From NCBI GenBank assembly GCA_051162045.1, contig JBISDI010000013.1: 64,000 nt of DNA; one strand, given 5' to 3'. Positions 1 to 7,575 of this stretch are shown here, in pieces. The position numbers were made by a program, and so were the translations under genes. The DNA comes from Anaerozeibacter quisquiliarum (GTDB taxonomy: Bacteria > Bacillota > Clostridia > Christensenellales > Aristaeellaceae). The notes beneath the pieces are model-generated. The model did not search any database. It saw only the letters and a list, made by a program, of their open reading frames with translations, and was not told the DNA's origin. Numbering within the stretch: position 1 is the first letter of the stretch; every line of letters starts with the position of its first letter.

Positions 1-31
1 AACTTGCGCGCAATGGGGGGCGTGATGTAAT

Positions 32-175
32 ATGGGCGCAAACCGGGACGACCGGAAGCGCAAATCGGGCCGGGGGCGATGGCTTCGGGGCGGGGGGCGC
101 CGGGGCGCGCTGAAAGGAGAGAATATGGGCACATCGAAGCAACGCCAGAGCCGGTCCGGCAAAGGCAATCCGTAA
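32..175 (+). CDS. Possible small basic protein (47 aa), doubtful
   Basis: An ATG ORF of 47 residues that is very rich in Arg, Lys and Gly. A second in-frame ATG at 125 would give a 16-residue peptide, and a clear AAAGGAGA ribosome binding site at 113-120 sits right before it. A hairpin follows at 187-222. No family is recognised. The composition is what GC-rich non-coding DNA can give by chance, so the ribosome binding site at 113-120 is the only real support. It may be the tail of something that starts left of the window. Confidence 0.2.
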   Translation: MGANRDDRKRKSGRGRWLRGGGRRGALKGENMGTSKQRQSRSGKGNP

Positions 176-186
176 ACAAAGAATCA

Positions 187-222
187 GAAGCTCCCCGCAA
201 CGTTTCGCATACGGAGAGCTTC
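187..222. terminator. Stem-loop between two convergent small ORFs, possible bidirectional terminator
   Basis: GAAGCTC (187-193) pairs with GAGCTTC (216-222), extended by three further pairs after one mismatch. Short T-rich stretches follow on both strands (GGTTTTA on plus, TTCTTTG on minus). It lies between the plus ORF ending at 175 and the minus gene ending at 236, which is where a shared terminator would be. Confidence 0.4.
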
Positions 223-235
223 CAGGTTTTATCTA

Positions 236-481
236 CTATAGGACGTGCCTCGTCCCCATCCGGTCGTGCTTTTGCATCAAGCCGCTGTAGATGCCCGTGC
301 GCGGCTTGGGCGGGGGCACCATCGGGGGAATCTCAGGCGGGTGCACACGGATCTGCGCCGCCGGTTGGGCGGGGGCCGCGTATGTAGGCATGGCGGGCGG
401 CTCCGATGGCCGATGCCCTTGCGCGGGCGCGGGGCCCGTTCGCTGCCGGGCGCGCGCCAGCATGTCGGTGACCTTAATCAA
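236..481 (-). CDS. Small proline-rich protein (81 aa) with TTG start
   Basis: Function unknown. The start is TTG at 479-481 on the minus strand, preceded by a perfect AAGGAGG (490-496) with an 8-nt spacer, the best argument that the frame is real. An in-frame ATG lies five codons further in. The N-terminus (IKVTDMLARARQR) looks helical, the middle is Pro/Ala-rich and low in complexity, and the C-terminus (GIYSGLMQKHDRMGTRHVL) is a charged, helix-like motif that looks conserved rather than random. No signal peptide or membrane segment is seen. It stands alone, convergent with the left edge of the window. I have a vague impression of similar short proteins in Clostridia but cannot name a family. 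Confidence 0.5.
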   Translation of the reverse strand: MIKVTDMLARARQRTGPAPAQGHRPSEPPAMPTYAAPAQPAAQIRVHPPEIPPMVPPPKPRTGIYSGLMQKHDRMGTRHVL

Positions 482-830
482 GGAAATCTCCTCCTTATGC
501 AAGATGGTTGCACGCCACACTATGCCCGGGGGCCTCATATGGTGAGGCTTTCCGGATTCAGACGAAACGCAAAAGAAGCCCTGCGCAAGCGGAGAAAAGC
601 GGCTCGGCCAGCCCAAATGCCGCCCGAGAGGGCCCGCAGACCCGGCCGCCCCGCCGCCCGCCCGGCTCAAGCCCGACGGATCGATTGCGATGAGGCTGCG
701 AAACGCAAAGCAACCGAGGTGTCGAGAATGGGCCGGGAAGATCATTGCACAGGACGCCGGGCATATCGACAGATACGCGAACCGGAGCGGCACCGTACGC
801 ACCGCCGGATGCGCGTGGCATAATATTCCC
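482..830. other. Gap without a supported gene
   Basis: Several overlapping open frames run through this GC-rich stretch on both strands, but none has a ribosome binding site or recognisable protein. It should hold the minus-strand promoter of the small gene ending at 236, although no convincing -35/-10 pair was found there. Confidence 0.5.
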
Positions 831-859
831 TTGCCAGCATTTAAGTTTCCGTATATAAT
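831..859 (+). promoter_or_regulatory. Sigma-A promoter for the acidic membrane protein gene
   Basis: TTGCCA at 831-836 and TATAAT at 854-859 with a 17-nt spacer, about 55 nt upstream of the ATG at 914. The -10 box is a perfect match and the surrounding DNA is locally AT-rich. Confidence 0.8.
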
Positions 860-913
860 GTATGCTATATGGGTATACCCTGGCACTGGAATACCACTGG
901 GAGGCGATGACGG

Positions 914-2938
914 ATGGCCAGAGATCGGCGTCCACGAGGCGAGCAGGGCCGGCCTCAGATGGATTATTATGAATATAAGCGCTTGCACGAGGAGCGCTTG
1001 CGGCGCGTGATGCCCGAAGCGCGGCAGGCGGAGCCGGTCGGGGCGCCCGAACCGCCCCGGCCCGCGGCGCCGCGCGCGCTGGACGCCGAAGCGCAGTTGG
1101 TCGCGCGCGTGGATAACGTGCCCGCGCCGGAGCCGGCGGATGCCGAGGCCCTGCCCTCAGAGTCCGTCGAAAGCACAATCGGCGCCCCGGTCGACGCGAT
1201 CGACATCCCAGAAGCGGCGCACGTGCCCGATGCGCTTAAGGCGGATCAGCCGTCACCGTCCGACTGGGACGAATACGACGACGACCTGGATGAAGAGGAG
1301 CCGCACAGCGACAATCCGTTCGCCGGAGCGCTGATGGGCATCAAGAAGCTGGGCGGCGCGCTCAGGAACCTGGGCGGCGCGCTCAAGCGGCAGGTGGGTC
1401 GTTCGCAGCCGGTCGAGGAGGAAACGGACGAAGACGGGGACGAGCCGGTCGCACCGGTCGCACCGGTCGCACCGGAGGCATCGGCTGCACCGGAGGCGCA
1501 GGAGGCGGTGCTCGACGATCTGCAGGCCGTCCGGATCGAGCCGCAGACGCCGGTCGTATCGGCCGCGCCGTCCGACAATGCGGCGCAGGACGCCGGCCTG
1601 TCGCGGCGCGCGCGGCGCGCGGCTGCAAGTCGGGCCGAAGCGCAGATCGACGTGCCCGCCGAGGTCAAGTCGCCCTATGCCCGGCCGGACGAATCCGACG
1701 AAGACGAAGAAGCCCCGCAGCGCAAGCGCTTTTCGCTGTTTGGCAGCCCCAACCGCGCGTCGGCCAATCAGGACGACGACGAGGACGAGGACATCACGCC
1801 CAGCGGCGGTCGGACGCCGTTGTTCGGTCGCGGCGCGGCCGAGGACGATGCCGCAGCCGAGGAATACGACGAAGGCGATGCGCCCGACGAGCCGATCGGC
1901 CTGAGCGAGCAGTTGGCCGAGGCGCTCGACGACGCGCCGCGCTCGCGTAGGCGCCGCCGCCGCGCTGCGGCGGTCGGGCCGGAAGACGGCGATTCGAAGG
2001 AAGACGGGCCGTCTCTGTCCGAAGTGGATGAGCCCACCATGGCGTTCAAGCCGCTGCGTCGGCGCGAAGAGCCGGAGGACGACCAGCGTACGCGCCGGTT
2101 CAGCCCCGTGCGCGCGCAATCGGAGCCGGAGGACGACGAGGACGAAGCCCCCGCGCCCCGGTCGGCGCGGCGCAGGGGCCCGTTCGGCCGCGGCGCACAG
2201 CCGGTCGAGCCGGAAGAAGACGACGGAGACGACGAGGCCGACGACGCGCCGCCGCCCCGCCGCAGGGGCCCGTTCGGCCGCGGCGCACAGCCGGTCGAGC
2301 CGGAAGAAGACGACGAAGGCGACGAGGCCGACGACGCGCCGCCGCCCCGCCGCAGAGGTCTGTTCGGCCGCGGCGCACAGCCGATCGAGCCGGAAGAAGA
2401 CGACGAAGACGACGAGGACCTGCCGGTGCGCCGCTACGCGCGCGGCGCGGCGCGCGGCGGTGTGCGTGTGTATCAGGACGAGGACGACTACGACGACGAT
2501 TACGAGGGCGACTATGAGCGGGACGGCGATTACGACGACGAGGAGTACGACGAGTACGACGAATACGACGCGCCGATGAGCTTCGGCAAGCGGGTGTTGC
2601 GCTTCTTCAAGGGGTTGCTGATCGTCGCGCTGCTGCTGCTCGTCGCGGTGATCGCGCTGCGCCAACTCGAAGCCAACGGCACTCTGTCGCTGAACTGGAT
2701 GCGCCGCTCGGTGGGCGTGCTGGTGCCGCTGGACGGCGTGTTCCCTGCGCCCGAGCCGACCGTAGCCCCCGAGGGCCTCGCGCGTCTTGAAAGCCCCACA
2801 GTCGGCCCGCTGCCGACGCCCGAGCCGACCGCAGAGGTCCGGCCGCCGTCGCAGGGCGTGGCGATCGGCGGGGACACGCCCGCCGCCACCGCCACCGCGC
2901 AGTTCGTGGAGGAAGAGCCGCTGGAATCAACGGATTAA
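914..2938 (+). CDS. Large acidic, low-complexity single-pass membrane protein (674 aa)
   Basis: Function unknown. The ATG at 914 follows GGGAGG (899-904). About 555 residues of highly charged Asp/Glu/Arg/Pro/Ala-rich sequence come first, with no signal peptide and little sign of a folded domain. A single hydrophobic segment follows at roughly residues 565-585 (GLLIVALLLLVAVIAL), then about 85 Pro/Thr-rich residues. Positive residues just before the segment suggest the long acidic part is cytoplasmic and the short tail outside. Three near-identical 30-residue units built on RRRGPFGRGAQPVEPEEDD lie around residues 420-500. It ends 12 nt before glpK, probably by chance co-transcription. The overall design resembles the minus-strand protein at 52241-53176, which also combines one membrane anchor with a long acidic region. 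Confidence 0.75.
   Translation: MARDRRPRGEQGRPQMDYYEYKRLHEERLRRVMPEARQAEPVGAPEPPRPAAPRALDAEAQLVARVDNVPAPEPADAEALPSESVESTIGAPVDAIDIPEAAHVPDALKADQPSPSDWDEYDDDLDEEEPHSDNPFAGALMGIKKLGGALRNLGGALKRQVGRSQPVEEETDEDGDEPVAPVAPVAPEASAAPEAQEAVLDDLQAVRIEPQTPVVSAAPSDNAAQDAGLSRRARRAAASRAEAQIDVPAEVKSPYARPDESDEDEEAPQRKRFSLFGSPNRASANQDDDEDEDITPSGGRTPLFGRGAAEDDAAAEEYDEGDAPDEPIGLSEQLAEALDDAPRSRRRRRRAAAVGPEDGDSKEDGPSLSEVDEPTMAFKPLRRREEPEDDQRTRRFSPVRAQSEPEDDEDEAPAPRSARRRGPFGRGAQPVEPEEDDGDDEADDAPPPRRRGPFGRGAQPVEPEEDDEGDEADDAPPPRRRGLFGRGAQPIEPEEDDEDDEDLPVRRYARGAARGGVRVYQDEDDYDDDYEGDYERDGDYDDEEYDEYDEYDAPMSFGKRVLRFFKGLLIVALLLLVAVIALRQLEANGTLSLNWMRRSVGVLVPLDGVFPAPEPTVAPEGLARLESPTVGPLPTPEPTAEVRPPSQGVAIGGDTPAATATAQFVEEEPLESTD
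2171..2420 (+). repeat. Three tandem 90-nt repeats inside the acidic protein gene
   Basis: Units start at 2171, 2261 and 2351 with exact 90-nt spacing. Copies 1 and 2 are nearly identical; copy 3 differs at scattered bases and fades after about 2420. The period keeps the reading frame, so copy number can change without breaking the protein. Confidence 0.85.
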
Positions 2939-2950
2939 GGAGCGCAACGC

Positions 2951-4441
2951 ATGAAGTACATCGTGGCCCTCGACCAGGGCACCACCAGTTCCCGCGCGGT
3001 CGTGTTTGACGAGCGGGGCGCGCAGGTATGTGCGCACGGCATTGAGTTCGCGCAGCACTACCCCCGGCCCGGCTGGGTGGAACATAACCCGCAGGACATC
3101 CTGGACACGCAGATCAGCGCGCTGCGCGAGGCGGTCAAGCGCTCGGGCATCGCCGCCCGCGACATCGCGGCGATCGGCATCACCAACCAGCGCGAGACGA
3201 CGCTGCTCTGGGATAAACGCACCGGGGCATGCCTGCACAACGCCATCGTGTGGCAGTGTCGGCGCACCGCGCCGCTGGTCGAGCGGCTCAGGCAGGACGG
3301 CCTGTCGAACGTCATCCGGGACAAGACCGGCCTGATCCCCGACGCCTACTTCTCGGGCACCAAGCTGCAATGGCTGCTGATGAATGTCGAGGGCGCGCGC
3401 GAACGCGCCGAGCGGGGCGAGCTGTGCTTCGGCACGGTGGACAGCTTTTTGGCCTGGCATCTGACGCGCGAAAGGGTGCACGTGACCGACGCCACCAACG
3501 CCTCGCGCACCATGCTGTTCAACCTGCACAGCCAGCAATGGGACGACATGCTGCTCAAGGTGCTCAACATCCCCTCAGCGCTTCTTCCCGAGGTGGTGGA
3601 CTCGGCGCAGGTGGTGGGCACGCTGCGCGAGGACATCCTGGGCGCGCCAATCCCGATCGCCGCAATGGCGGGCGACCAGCACGCGGCGCTGTTTGGGCAG
3701 GGCTGCTTCAAGGCGGGCATGGTCAAGAACACCTACGGAACCGGCTGCTTCATGCTGATGAACACCGGGCGCACGCCGGTTCTGTCGGAAAACAACCTGC
3801 TGACCACGCTGGCGTGGCGTATAAACGGTCAGCCCACCTACGCGCTCGAGGGCAGCGTGTTCATCGGCGGCGCGGTGGTGCAGTGGCTGCGCGACGAGAT
3901 GAAGCTGATTGGAACCGCCGCCGAATCCGAAGCGGTGGCGCAAAGCGTCAAGGACAGCGCCGGGGTGTACGTGGTACCCGCGTTTGCCGGCCTGGGCGCG
4001 CCCCATTGGGACATGTATGCGCGCGGCACGATCGTAGGGCTGACGCGCGGCAGCGGCCGGGCGCACATCGTGCGCGCGGCGCTCGAGTCGATCGCGTATC
4101 AGACGCGCGACGTGCTGGAGGCCATGGCGCGCGACAGCGCGCTGCGTCCGAGCGCGCTGCGCGTGGACGGCGGCGCGTCGGCGAACGGCTTCCTGATGCA
4201 GTTCCAGGCCGACATCGCCGATCTCAGCGTAGTGCGCCCGCGCGTGGTCGAGACCACGGCGCTGGGCGCGGCCATGCTGACCGGACGCGCGGTGGGGCTG
4301 TGGGACGACCGCGCGCTCGAACAGATATGGCAAAGCTCGGCCACTTTTACCCCCTCGATGCCCGCCGCGCAGCGCGAGCGGATGCTCACCGGTTGGCAGC
4401 GCGCCGTATCGCGCGCGAAAGGGTGGGTTGAGGAAGGCTGA
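2951..4441 (+). CDS. glpK: Glycerol kinase
   Basis: Phosphorylates glycerol with ATP to sn-glycerol 3-phosphate in the cytoplasm. At 496 residues it has the usual family length. The N-terminal FGGY domain opens with the phosphate-binding DQGTTSSRAVVFD (residues 7-19), followed by the GlpK signatures ITNQRETT and AIVWQCRRT. The C-terminal domain has MAGDQHAALFGQ and the ATP-site loop DGGASANGFLMQFQADI. The ATG has an AAGGAG site 8 nt upstream. No glycerol facilitator or glycerol-3-phosphate dehydrogenase gene lies in the window, so it appears to stand alone behind the acidic protein gene. This is the safest assignment in the left part of the window. Confidence 0.97.
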   Translation: MKYIVALDQGTTSSRAVVFDERGAQVCAHGIEFAQHYPRPGWVEHNPQDILDTQISALREAVKRSGIAARDIAAIGITNQRETTLLWDKRTGACLHNAIVWQCRRTAPLVERLRQDGLSNVIRDKTGLIPDAYFSGTKLQWLLMNVEGARERAERGELCFGTVDSFLAWHLTRERVHVTDATNASRTMLFNLHSQQWDDMLLKVLNIPSALLPEVVDSAQVVGTLREDILGAPIPIAAMAGDQHAALFGQGCFKAGMVKNTYGTGCFMLMNTGRTPVLSENNLLTTLAWRINGQPTYALEGSVFIGGAVVQWLRDEMKLIGTAAESEAVAQSVKDSAGVYVVPAFAGLGAPHWDMYARGTIVGLTRGSGRAHIVRAALESIAYQTRDVLEAMARDSALRPSALRVDGGASANGFLMQFQADIADLSVVRPRVVETTALGAAMLTGRAVGLWDDRALEQIWQSSATFTPSMPAAQRERMLTGWQRAVSRAKGWVEEG

Positions 4442-4482
4442 GTTATGGGCGGGGGCTTCCCCGCGTGGGCGGTCATGGGCGT

Positions 4483-4503
4483 CCAAAGGGCAAAGCCCTT
4501 TGG
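4483..4503. terminator. Stem-loop downstream of glpK
   Basis: A perfect 9-bp stem (CCAAAGGGC / GCCCTTTGG) with a 3-nt AAA loop, about 40 nt after the glpK stop. No T-run follows, so it could be a terminator or a small dispersed palindrome. The 4442-4932 gap holds no supported gene: besides this hairpin it contains a mini copy of repeat family A (4693-4740) and another stem-loop (4795-4836). Confidence 0.4.
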
Positions 4504-4692
4504 CGGGGTTTGGGGGGACGCACCCGACCGCGCCCGGCGGGCGAGGAAGGGAGGGCGCCAGCTCAAGGAGCACGCGATGCCGAAGGGCATCACGCGTGCA
4601 CCGATCCCGAAGGGCCGGGGCGACGATTGCGAATTGAGTGAGGCCCCATCGTACCCCGTTCCCCGCGCCGCCGTATCCGGTATCGAAACACT

Positions 4693-4740
4693 GAACAAGC
4701 GCCGATCGATCCGGACGTCGGAATAGATCGGCGGTTGCCC
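4693..4740. repeat. Degenerate, internally deleted copy of inverted-repeat family A
   Basis: GAACAAGCGCCGATC (4693-4707) and GATCGGCGGTTGCCC (4726-4740) are imperfect inverted repeats that match the ends of the family A elements at 18971-19131 and 62241-62404. The roughly 130-nt centre of those elements is missing here. Confidence 0.45.
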
Positions 4741-4794
4741 GGGAAAGGGACGCCGAATCCGAGCACAGGGCGGCGCGGCGTTCCCGGTGTCCTA

Positions 4795-4836
4795 AAATCA
4801 TCGAAGCGTTGCCGGCAGGCAGCGCTTCGATCATTT
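4795..4836. terminator. Stem-loop between convergent glpK and MFS genes, possible bidirectional terminator
   Basis: AAATCATCGAAGCG (4795-4808) pairs with CGCTTCGATCATTT (4823-4836) with one mismatch, around a 14-nt loop. A runs on the left and T runs on the right would suit termination on either strand. Confidence 0.5.
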
Positions 4837-4932
4837 CAGGACGAGTCCGTTCCTGCTGCGCTGAACCGCATGCCCTGGTTTCGCCGGCGTCAAGCATCCA
4901 ACGGCCCGCATCCCGCTTGCGCGCACCATACG

Positions 4933-6147
4933 CTAAACCCCGCTTTGCGTCGAAGTGCCGCCCACAGGGTATCCTCCCCTATGCCTGACGATCGTGCTCC
5001 CCAGCAGCAGCAGCGCCGCGCCCGCGAGCGAAAAAAGGGACATAAGCCGCATCATGGGCTGTGTTCCCCAGCTTGCGGACAGGGCACCGGCAAGGGGGCT
5101 CGCGATGATCGCGCCCAAGCTCTGCCCCATCGCGCCCAAGGTCATCTGGGCAAAACCCAGATGACGCTTGTCGACAAACTCCACCATGTACGCAACCGTC
5201 GCAGGCATAATGACGCCGTAGGAGAGCCCTTGCAGCACCCCCGCCAGCATCACCGCGGTCACGCTGCGGCCGGAGGAGGTCAGGAAGCATTGCAAGGCGT
5301 AAGAGACCATGGCGACGCACAGAAGCGCCGCGTTTGAAAACGCTCCGCGGCTCATGAGCTTCTTGTAGAAAAACATGAAGGGAACCTCCACCATCGCGAT
5401 ACAGAACAGGCCGATGCCGACGTGCCCCTCGTTGCCGCCGAGCTCGAACATGACCACCGAATAGAAGGTGTTCACCGTGCTGACGCAGAAGGTGTTCAGA
5501 AAGTACGCCGCGACCAGCACGACAAACGGCAGATTGCCCCTCAGGTAGCCCCATGTATCCCGAAGCGACGCGCCCTGCCCGCGCAGAAACCCGCGGGCGG
5601 GATTGGGCAGACGGACCACCGCCGCGCAGAGGATCAGATTGAGCCCGAAAAAGCAGTAGGGCGCGATGATGGGGCTAAATTTCGTCACCGAGAACCCAAG
5701 CACGACGGCCGTAACCGCGTAGGTGAGCGATCCGATGCTTCGCGTCGCACCGTAATTGATGTCCGGATTTTCAACCATGAGCTTCGCGATCCAGGACGTG
5801 ATTAGGTGCATCATGCCATAAAAGCTCGCGTAGATGCCCATCGCGCAAGCGACGATCACCCGGAGGGCGCCGCCGCTATACATCATCAAAAAATACAGCG
5901 CGGCGCCCAGCGTGCAGGCGACGATGACGATCTCCCGCTGGCGGCCCGACCGGTCGGCCAGAAAGCCCCATACCGGCTGGGTGATTACGCTCGTGATGTT
6001 ACAGGCCATGGTAATCAGGCCGATGGTCATTTTGTCGATGCCGAACCGCTGAAACGCCTGGACAAAAAAGGCGATGCTGACGCAGACCATCGCGGTGTAC
6101 GTGCCCTGTACCCAAACGATGTTGTGCGAGATTCTTCTGGTATCCAC
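4933..6147 (-). CDS. Major facilitator superfamily transporter
   Basis: A 404-residue membrane transporter with about 12 predicted hydrophobic segments, normal for the superfamily. The loop between segments 2 and 3 carries the MFS signature GFLADRSGRQREIV (about residues 61-74). The N-terminal half (VQAFQRFGIDKMTIGLI, PVWGFLADR) resembles the oligosaccharide or nucleoside:H+ symporter-like branch (MFS_1_like), so a sugar or similar solute is a reasonable guess; the substrate cannot be read. The start is GTG at 6145-6147 with AAAGGAGAG upstream, and its own promoter is at 6187-6215. It is a single-gene unit, convergent with glpK and divergent from cassette 1, with which it may share regulation. 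Confidence 0.85.
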   Translation of the reverse strand: MDTRRISHNIVWVQGTYTAMVCVSIAFFVQAFQRFGIDKMTIGLITMACNITSVITQPVWGFLADRSGRQREIVIVACTLGAALYFLMMYSGGALRVIVACAMGIYASFYGMMHLITSWIAKLMVENPDINYGATRSIGSLTYAVTAVVLGFSVTKFSPIIAPYCFFGLNLILCAAVVRLPNPARGFLRGQGASLRDTWGYLRGNLPFVVLVAAYFLNTFCVSTVNTFYSVVMFELGGNEGHVGIGLFCIAMVEVPFMFFYKKLMSRGAFSNAALLCVAMVSYALQCFLTSSGRSVTAVMLAGVLQGLSYGVIMPATVAYMVEFVDKRHLGFAQMTLGAMGQSLGAIIASPLAGALSASWGTQPMMRLMSLFSLAGAALLLLGSTIVRHRGGYPVGGTSTQSGV

Positions 6148-6186
6148 GGCGCTCTCCTTTCCGGCGAAACCCCGCGCGCTCCTCCT

Positions 6187-6215
6187 ATTATATTCCCCGA
6201 GAGCGCATGTCGCAA
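6187..6215 (-). promoter_or_regulatory. Sigma-A promoter for the MFS gene
   Basis: Read on the minus strand: TTGCGA (6210-6215), 17-nt spacer, TATAAT (6187-6192). It lies about 40 nt upstream of the GTG start and is back to back with the cassette 1 promoter at 6384-6412. Confidence 0.7.
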
Positions 6216-6383
6216 GAAAACAATTGCTGATCGATCCCCCGATTGATGGTAATGCGGGGGGCGCGATGCGATCCCTGTTCGCCCAGCCTCCGCGTTTGGA
6301 AAGCCTCTGATTGCGAACGCTGTTGGCCCCATCGATTTTCCCGGAGTGAAAAATGAGAAATTGTGCAATGACCTCTGTGATTA

Positions 6384-6412
6384 TTGACGGAAAAATATGG
6401 ACGTGCTATTCT
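6384..6412 (+). promoter_or_regulatory. Sigma-A promoter of cassette 1
   Basis: TTGACG (6384-6389), 17-nt spacer, TATTCT (6407-6412), about 70 nt upstream of the binding-protein gene. The 6216-6383 stretch between the two divergent promoters holds no gene and is the natural place for operator sites, but I see no clear palindrome. Confidence 0.7.
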
Positions 6413-6482
6413 TCGAGTGATGATGGGCGCGTTCCAACGGTAACAGTCGCCTATAAAAAGACAAGAAAAGAGGTAAGCGTTC

Positions 6483-7448
6483 TTGAAGAAGCTCATTGTG
6501 GTTGCCCTGGCTCTCCTCATTGTGTTGCCCCTTGGCTCTGCCTTGGCCGAGTCGGCGAAGAACCCCTATACCGACCCGATTCGCATCGCATGGATCCCCA
6601 CCGCAGCCACGGAAGCCAACTGCACTGCATGGGGAAATGGCATCAAGCACGAAGCTGGATACTGGGGCAACATCCAGGTCGATATCTATGATGGCGAGAA
6701 GAACGCCGACAAGCAGGTAACCCTGGTGAACGACTGCATCGCCCAGGAGTATGACGGCATTATCATCCAGACCTACAACAAGGCGTCGCTAACCCCCGCC
6801 ATCGAGGACGCGGAGGCCGCGGGCATCCCCGTCGTGTGCATCAACATGGACTCCGACGCGGTGTGCCACGGTCTTGTCTCCATGACCGATTACGAGGCCG
6901 GTGCGGTGATCGCGAATGAAATCGCCGCCGCGTTGGGCGGCAAGGGCAACATCGTCGTCATTCAGGCCGCGCCCGGCGCGGCGCGCGGCATCAACCTCGA
7001 AGCCGGCTTCCAGGATTCGATCGCCAAGTACCCGGACATCGCGATCCTCGACGAGCAGGCCGCGGACTGGAATATGGAGAAGGCCAATACCACCATGACC
7101 AACTTCCTGACCTCCTATCCCGATCAGATCGACGCCGTATTCGCGCACAATGACCAGATGGCCGAGGGCGCCGGCATGGCCTGCAAGACTGCGGGCGTGG
7201 AAGGCGTCGTCATCTGGGGCGCCAACGGCGAATCCAAGGCGCTGGAGTACATTGAACAGGGCATCATCACCGGCACCGTGTACACCAACTGCTACGATCA
7301 GGGCGCAACGGCGCTGCGGCTTCTGAACATGTACATCGGCAGCAGCATCGACATCTCCGGTTGGTCCCAGACACCGGTCATCAAGATGCCGCCCATCACC
7401 GTCACCGCGGAAAACGTCGCCGCCATCGCGCCGGATATGCGCTGGTAA
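6483..7448 (+). CDS. Sugar ABC transporter substrate-binding protein (RbsB-like), cassette 1
   Basis: Extracellular receptor that delivers a sugar to the permease pair encoded downstream. The start is TTG at 6483, giving the signal peptide MKKLIVVALALLIVLPLGSALAE with a likely cut after about residue 22; AGAGGTAAG upstream is a fair ribosome binding site. The mature part has the periplasmic-binding-protein type I fold of the ribose family: IRIAWIP-like first strand, EYDGIIIQTYNKASLTPAIEDA, and DAVFAHNDQMAEGAG in the second lobe. Total length 321 residues is usual. A strong stem-loop follows at 7462-7498, so its mRNA may be more abundant than that of the permeases. The ligand is unknown; the downstream kinase and UlaG-type lactonase suggest a sugar lactone or pentose-like compound. 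Confidence 0.88.
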   Translation: MKKLIVVALALLIVLPLGSALAESAKNPYTDPIRIAWIPTAATEANCTAWGNGIKHEAGYWGNIQVDIYDGEKNADKQVTLVNDCIAQEYDGIIIQTYNKASLTPAIEDAEAAGIPVVCINMDSDAVCHGLVSMTDYEAGAVIANEIAAALGGKGNIVVIQAAPGAARGINLEAGFQDSIAKYPDIAILDEQAADWNMEKANTTMTNFLTSYPDQIDAVFAHNDQMAEGAGMACKTAGVEGVVIWGANGESKALEYIEQGIITGTVYTNCYDQGATALRLLNMYIGSSIDISGWSQTPVIKMPPITVTAENVAAIAPDMRW

Positions 7449-7461
7449 TTCCGCTCAGCGT

Positions 7462-7498
7462 GGAACCGGGCGGCTTCCTCCGGTTGCCGTCCGGTTCC
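7462..7498 (+). terminator. Intercistronic stem-loop after binding protein, cassette 1
   Basis: GGAACCGG (7462-7469) pairs with CCGGTTCC (7491-7498), and an inner CGGC/GCCG pair continues the stem after a mismatch. It has no long T-run, so partial termination or protection of the upstream mRNA end is more likely than full termination. Confidence 0.65.
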
Positions 7499-7575
7499 TG
7501 TTGAAAAGGGGCTGCCCTCCCGGGTATGGAGGGCCGCGGCGATGTGATGCGCAACGGGCAGGGAGGAAGTATGCT

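Noticed and set aside
1..30. Tail of a gene ending TAA at 28-30
   Set aside because: Only nine codons are visible and no family can be judged from them.
2171..2420. Regular 90-nt repeats considered as a CRISPR array
   Set aside because: Repeats are directly adjacent without spacers and lie in frame inside a coding region.
1253..2665. Long minus-strand frame opposite the acidic protein gene
   Set aside because: The plus-strand frame has a promoter, ribosome binding site and a defined membrane segment; the antisense Val/Arg-rich frame is a mirror of the repeats.
4445..4726. 93-residue ORF after glpK
   Set aside because: It reads through a hairpin and the degenerate family A repeat, has no ribosome binding site, and its peptide looks like translated repeat DNA.
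3575..4897. 440-residue open frame on the minus strand across glpK
   Set aside because: It is antisense to a textbook glycerol kinase, has no ribosome binding site and has the Arg/Ala/His-rich composition of GC-rich shadow frames.
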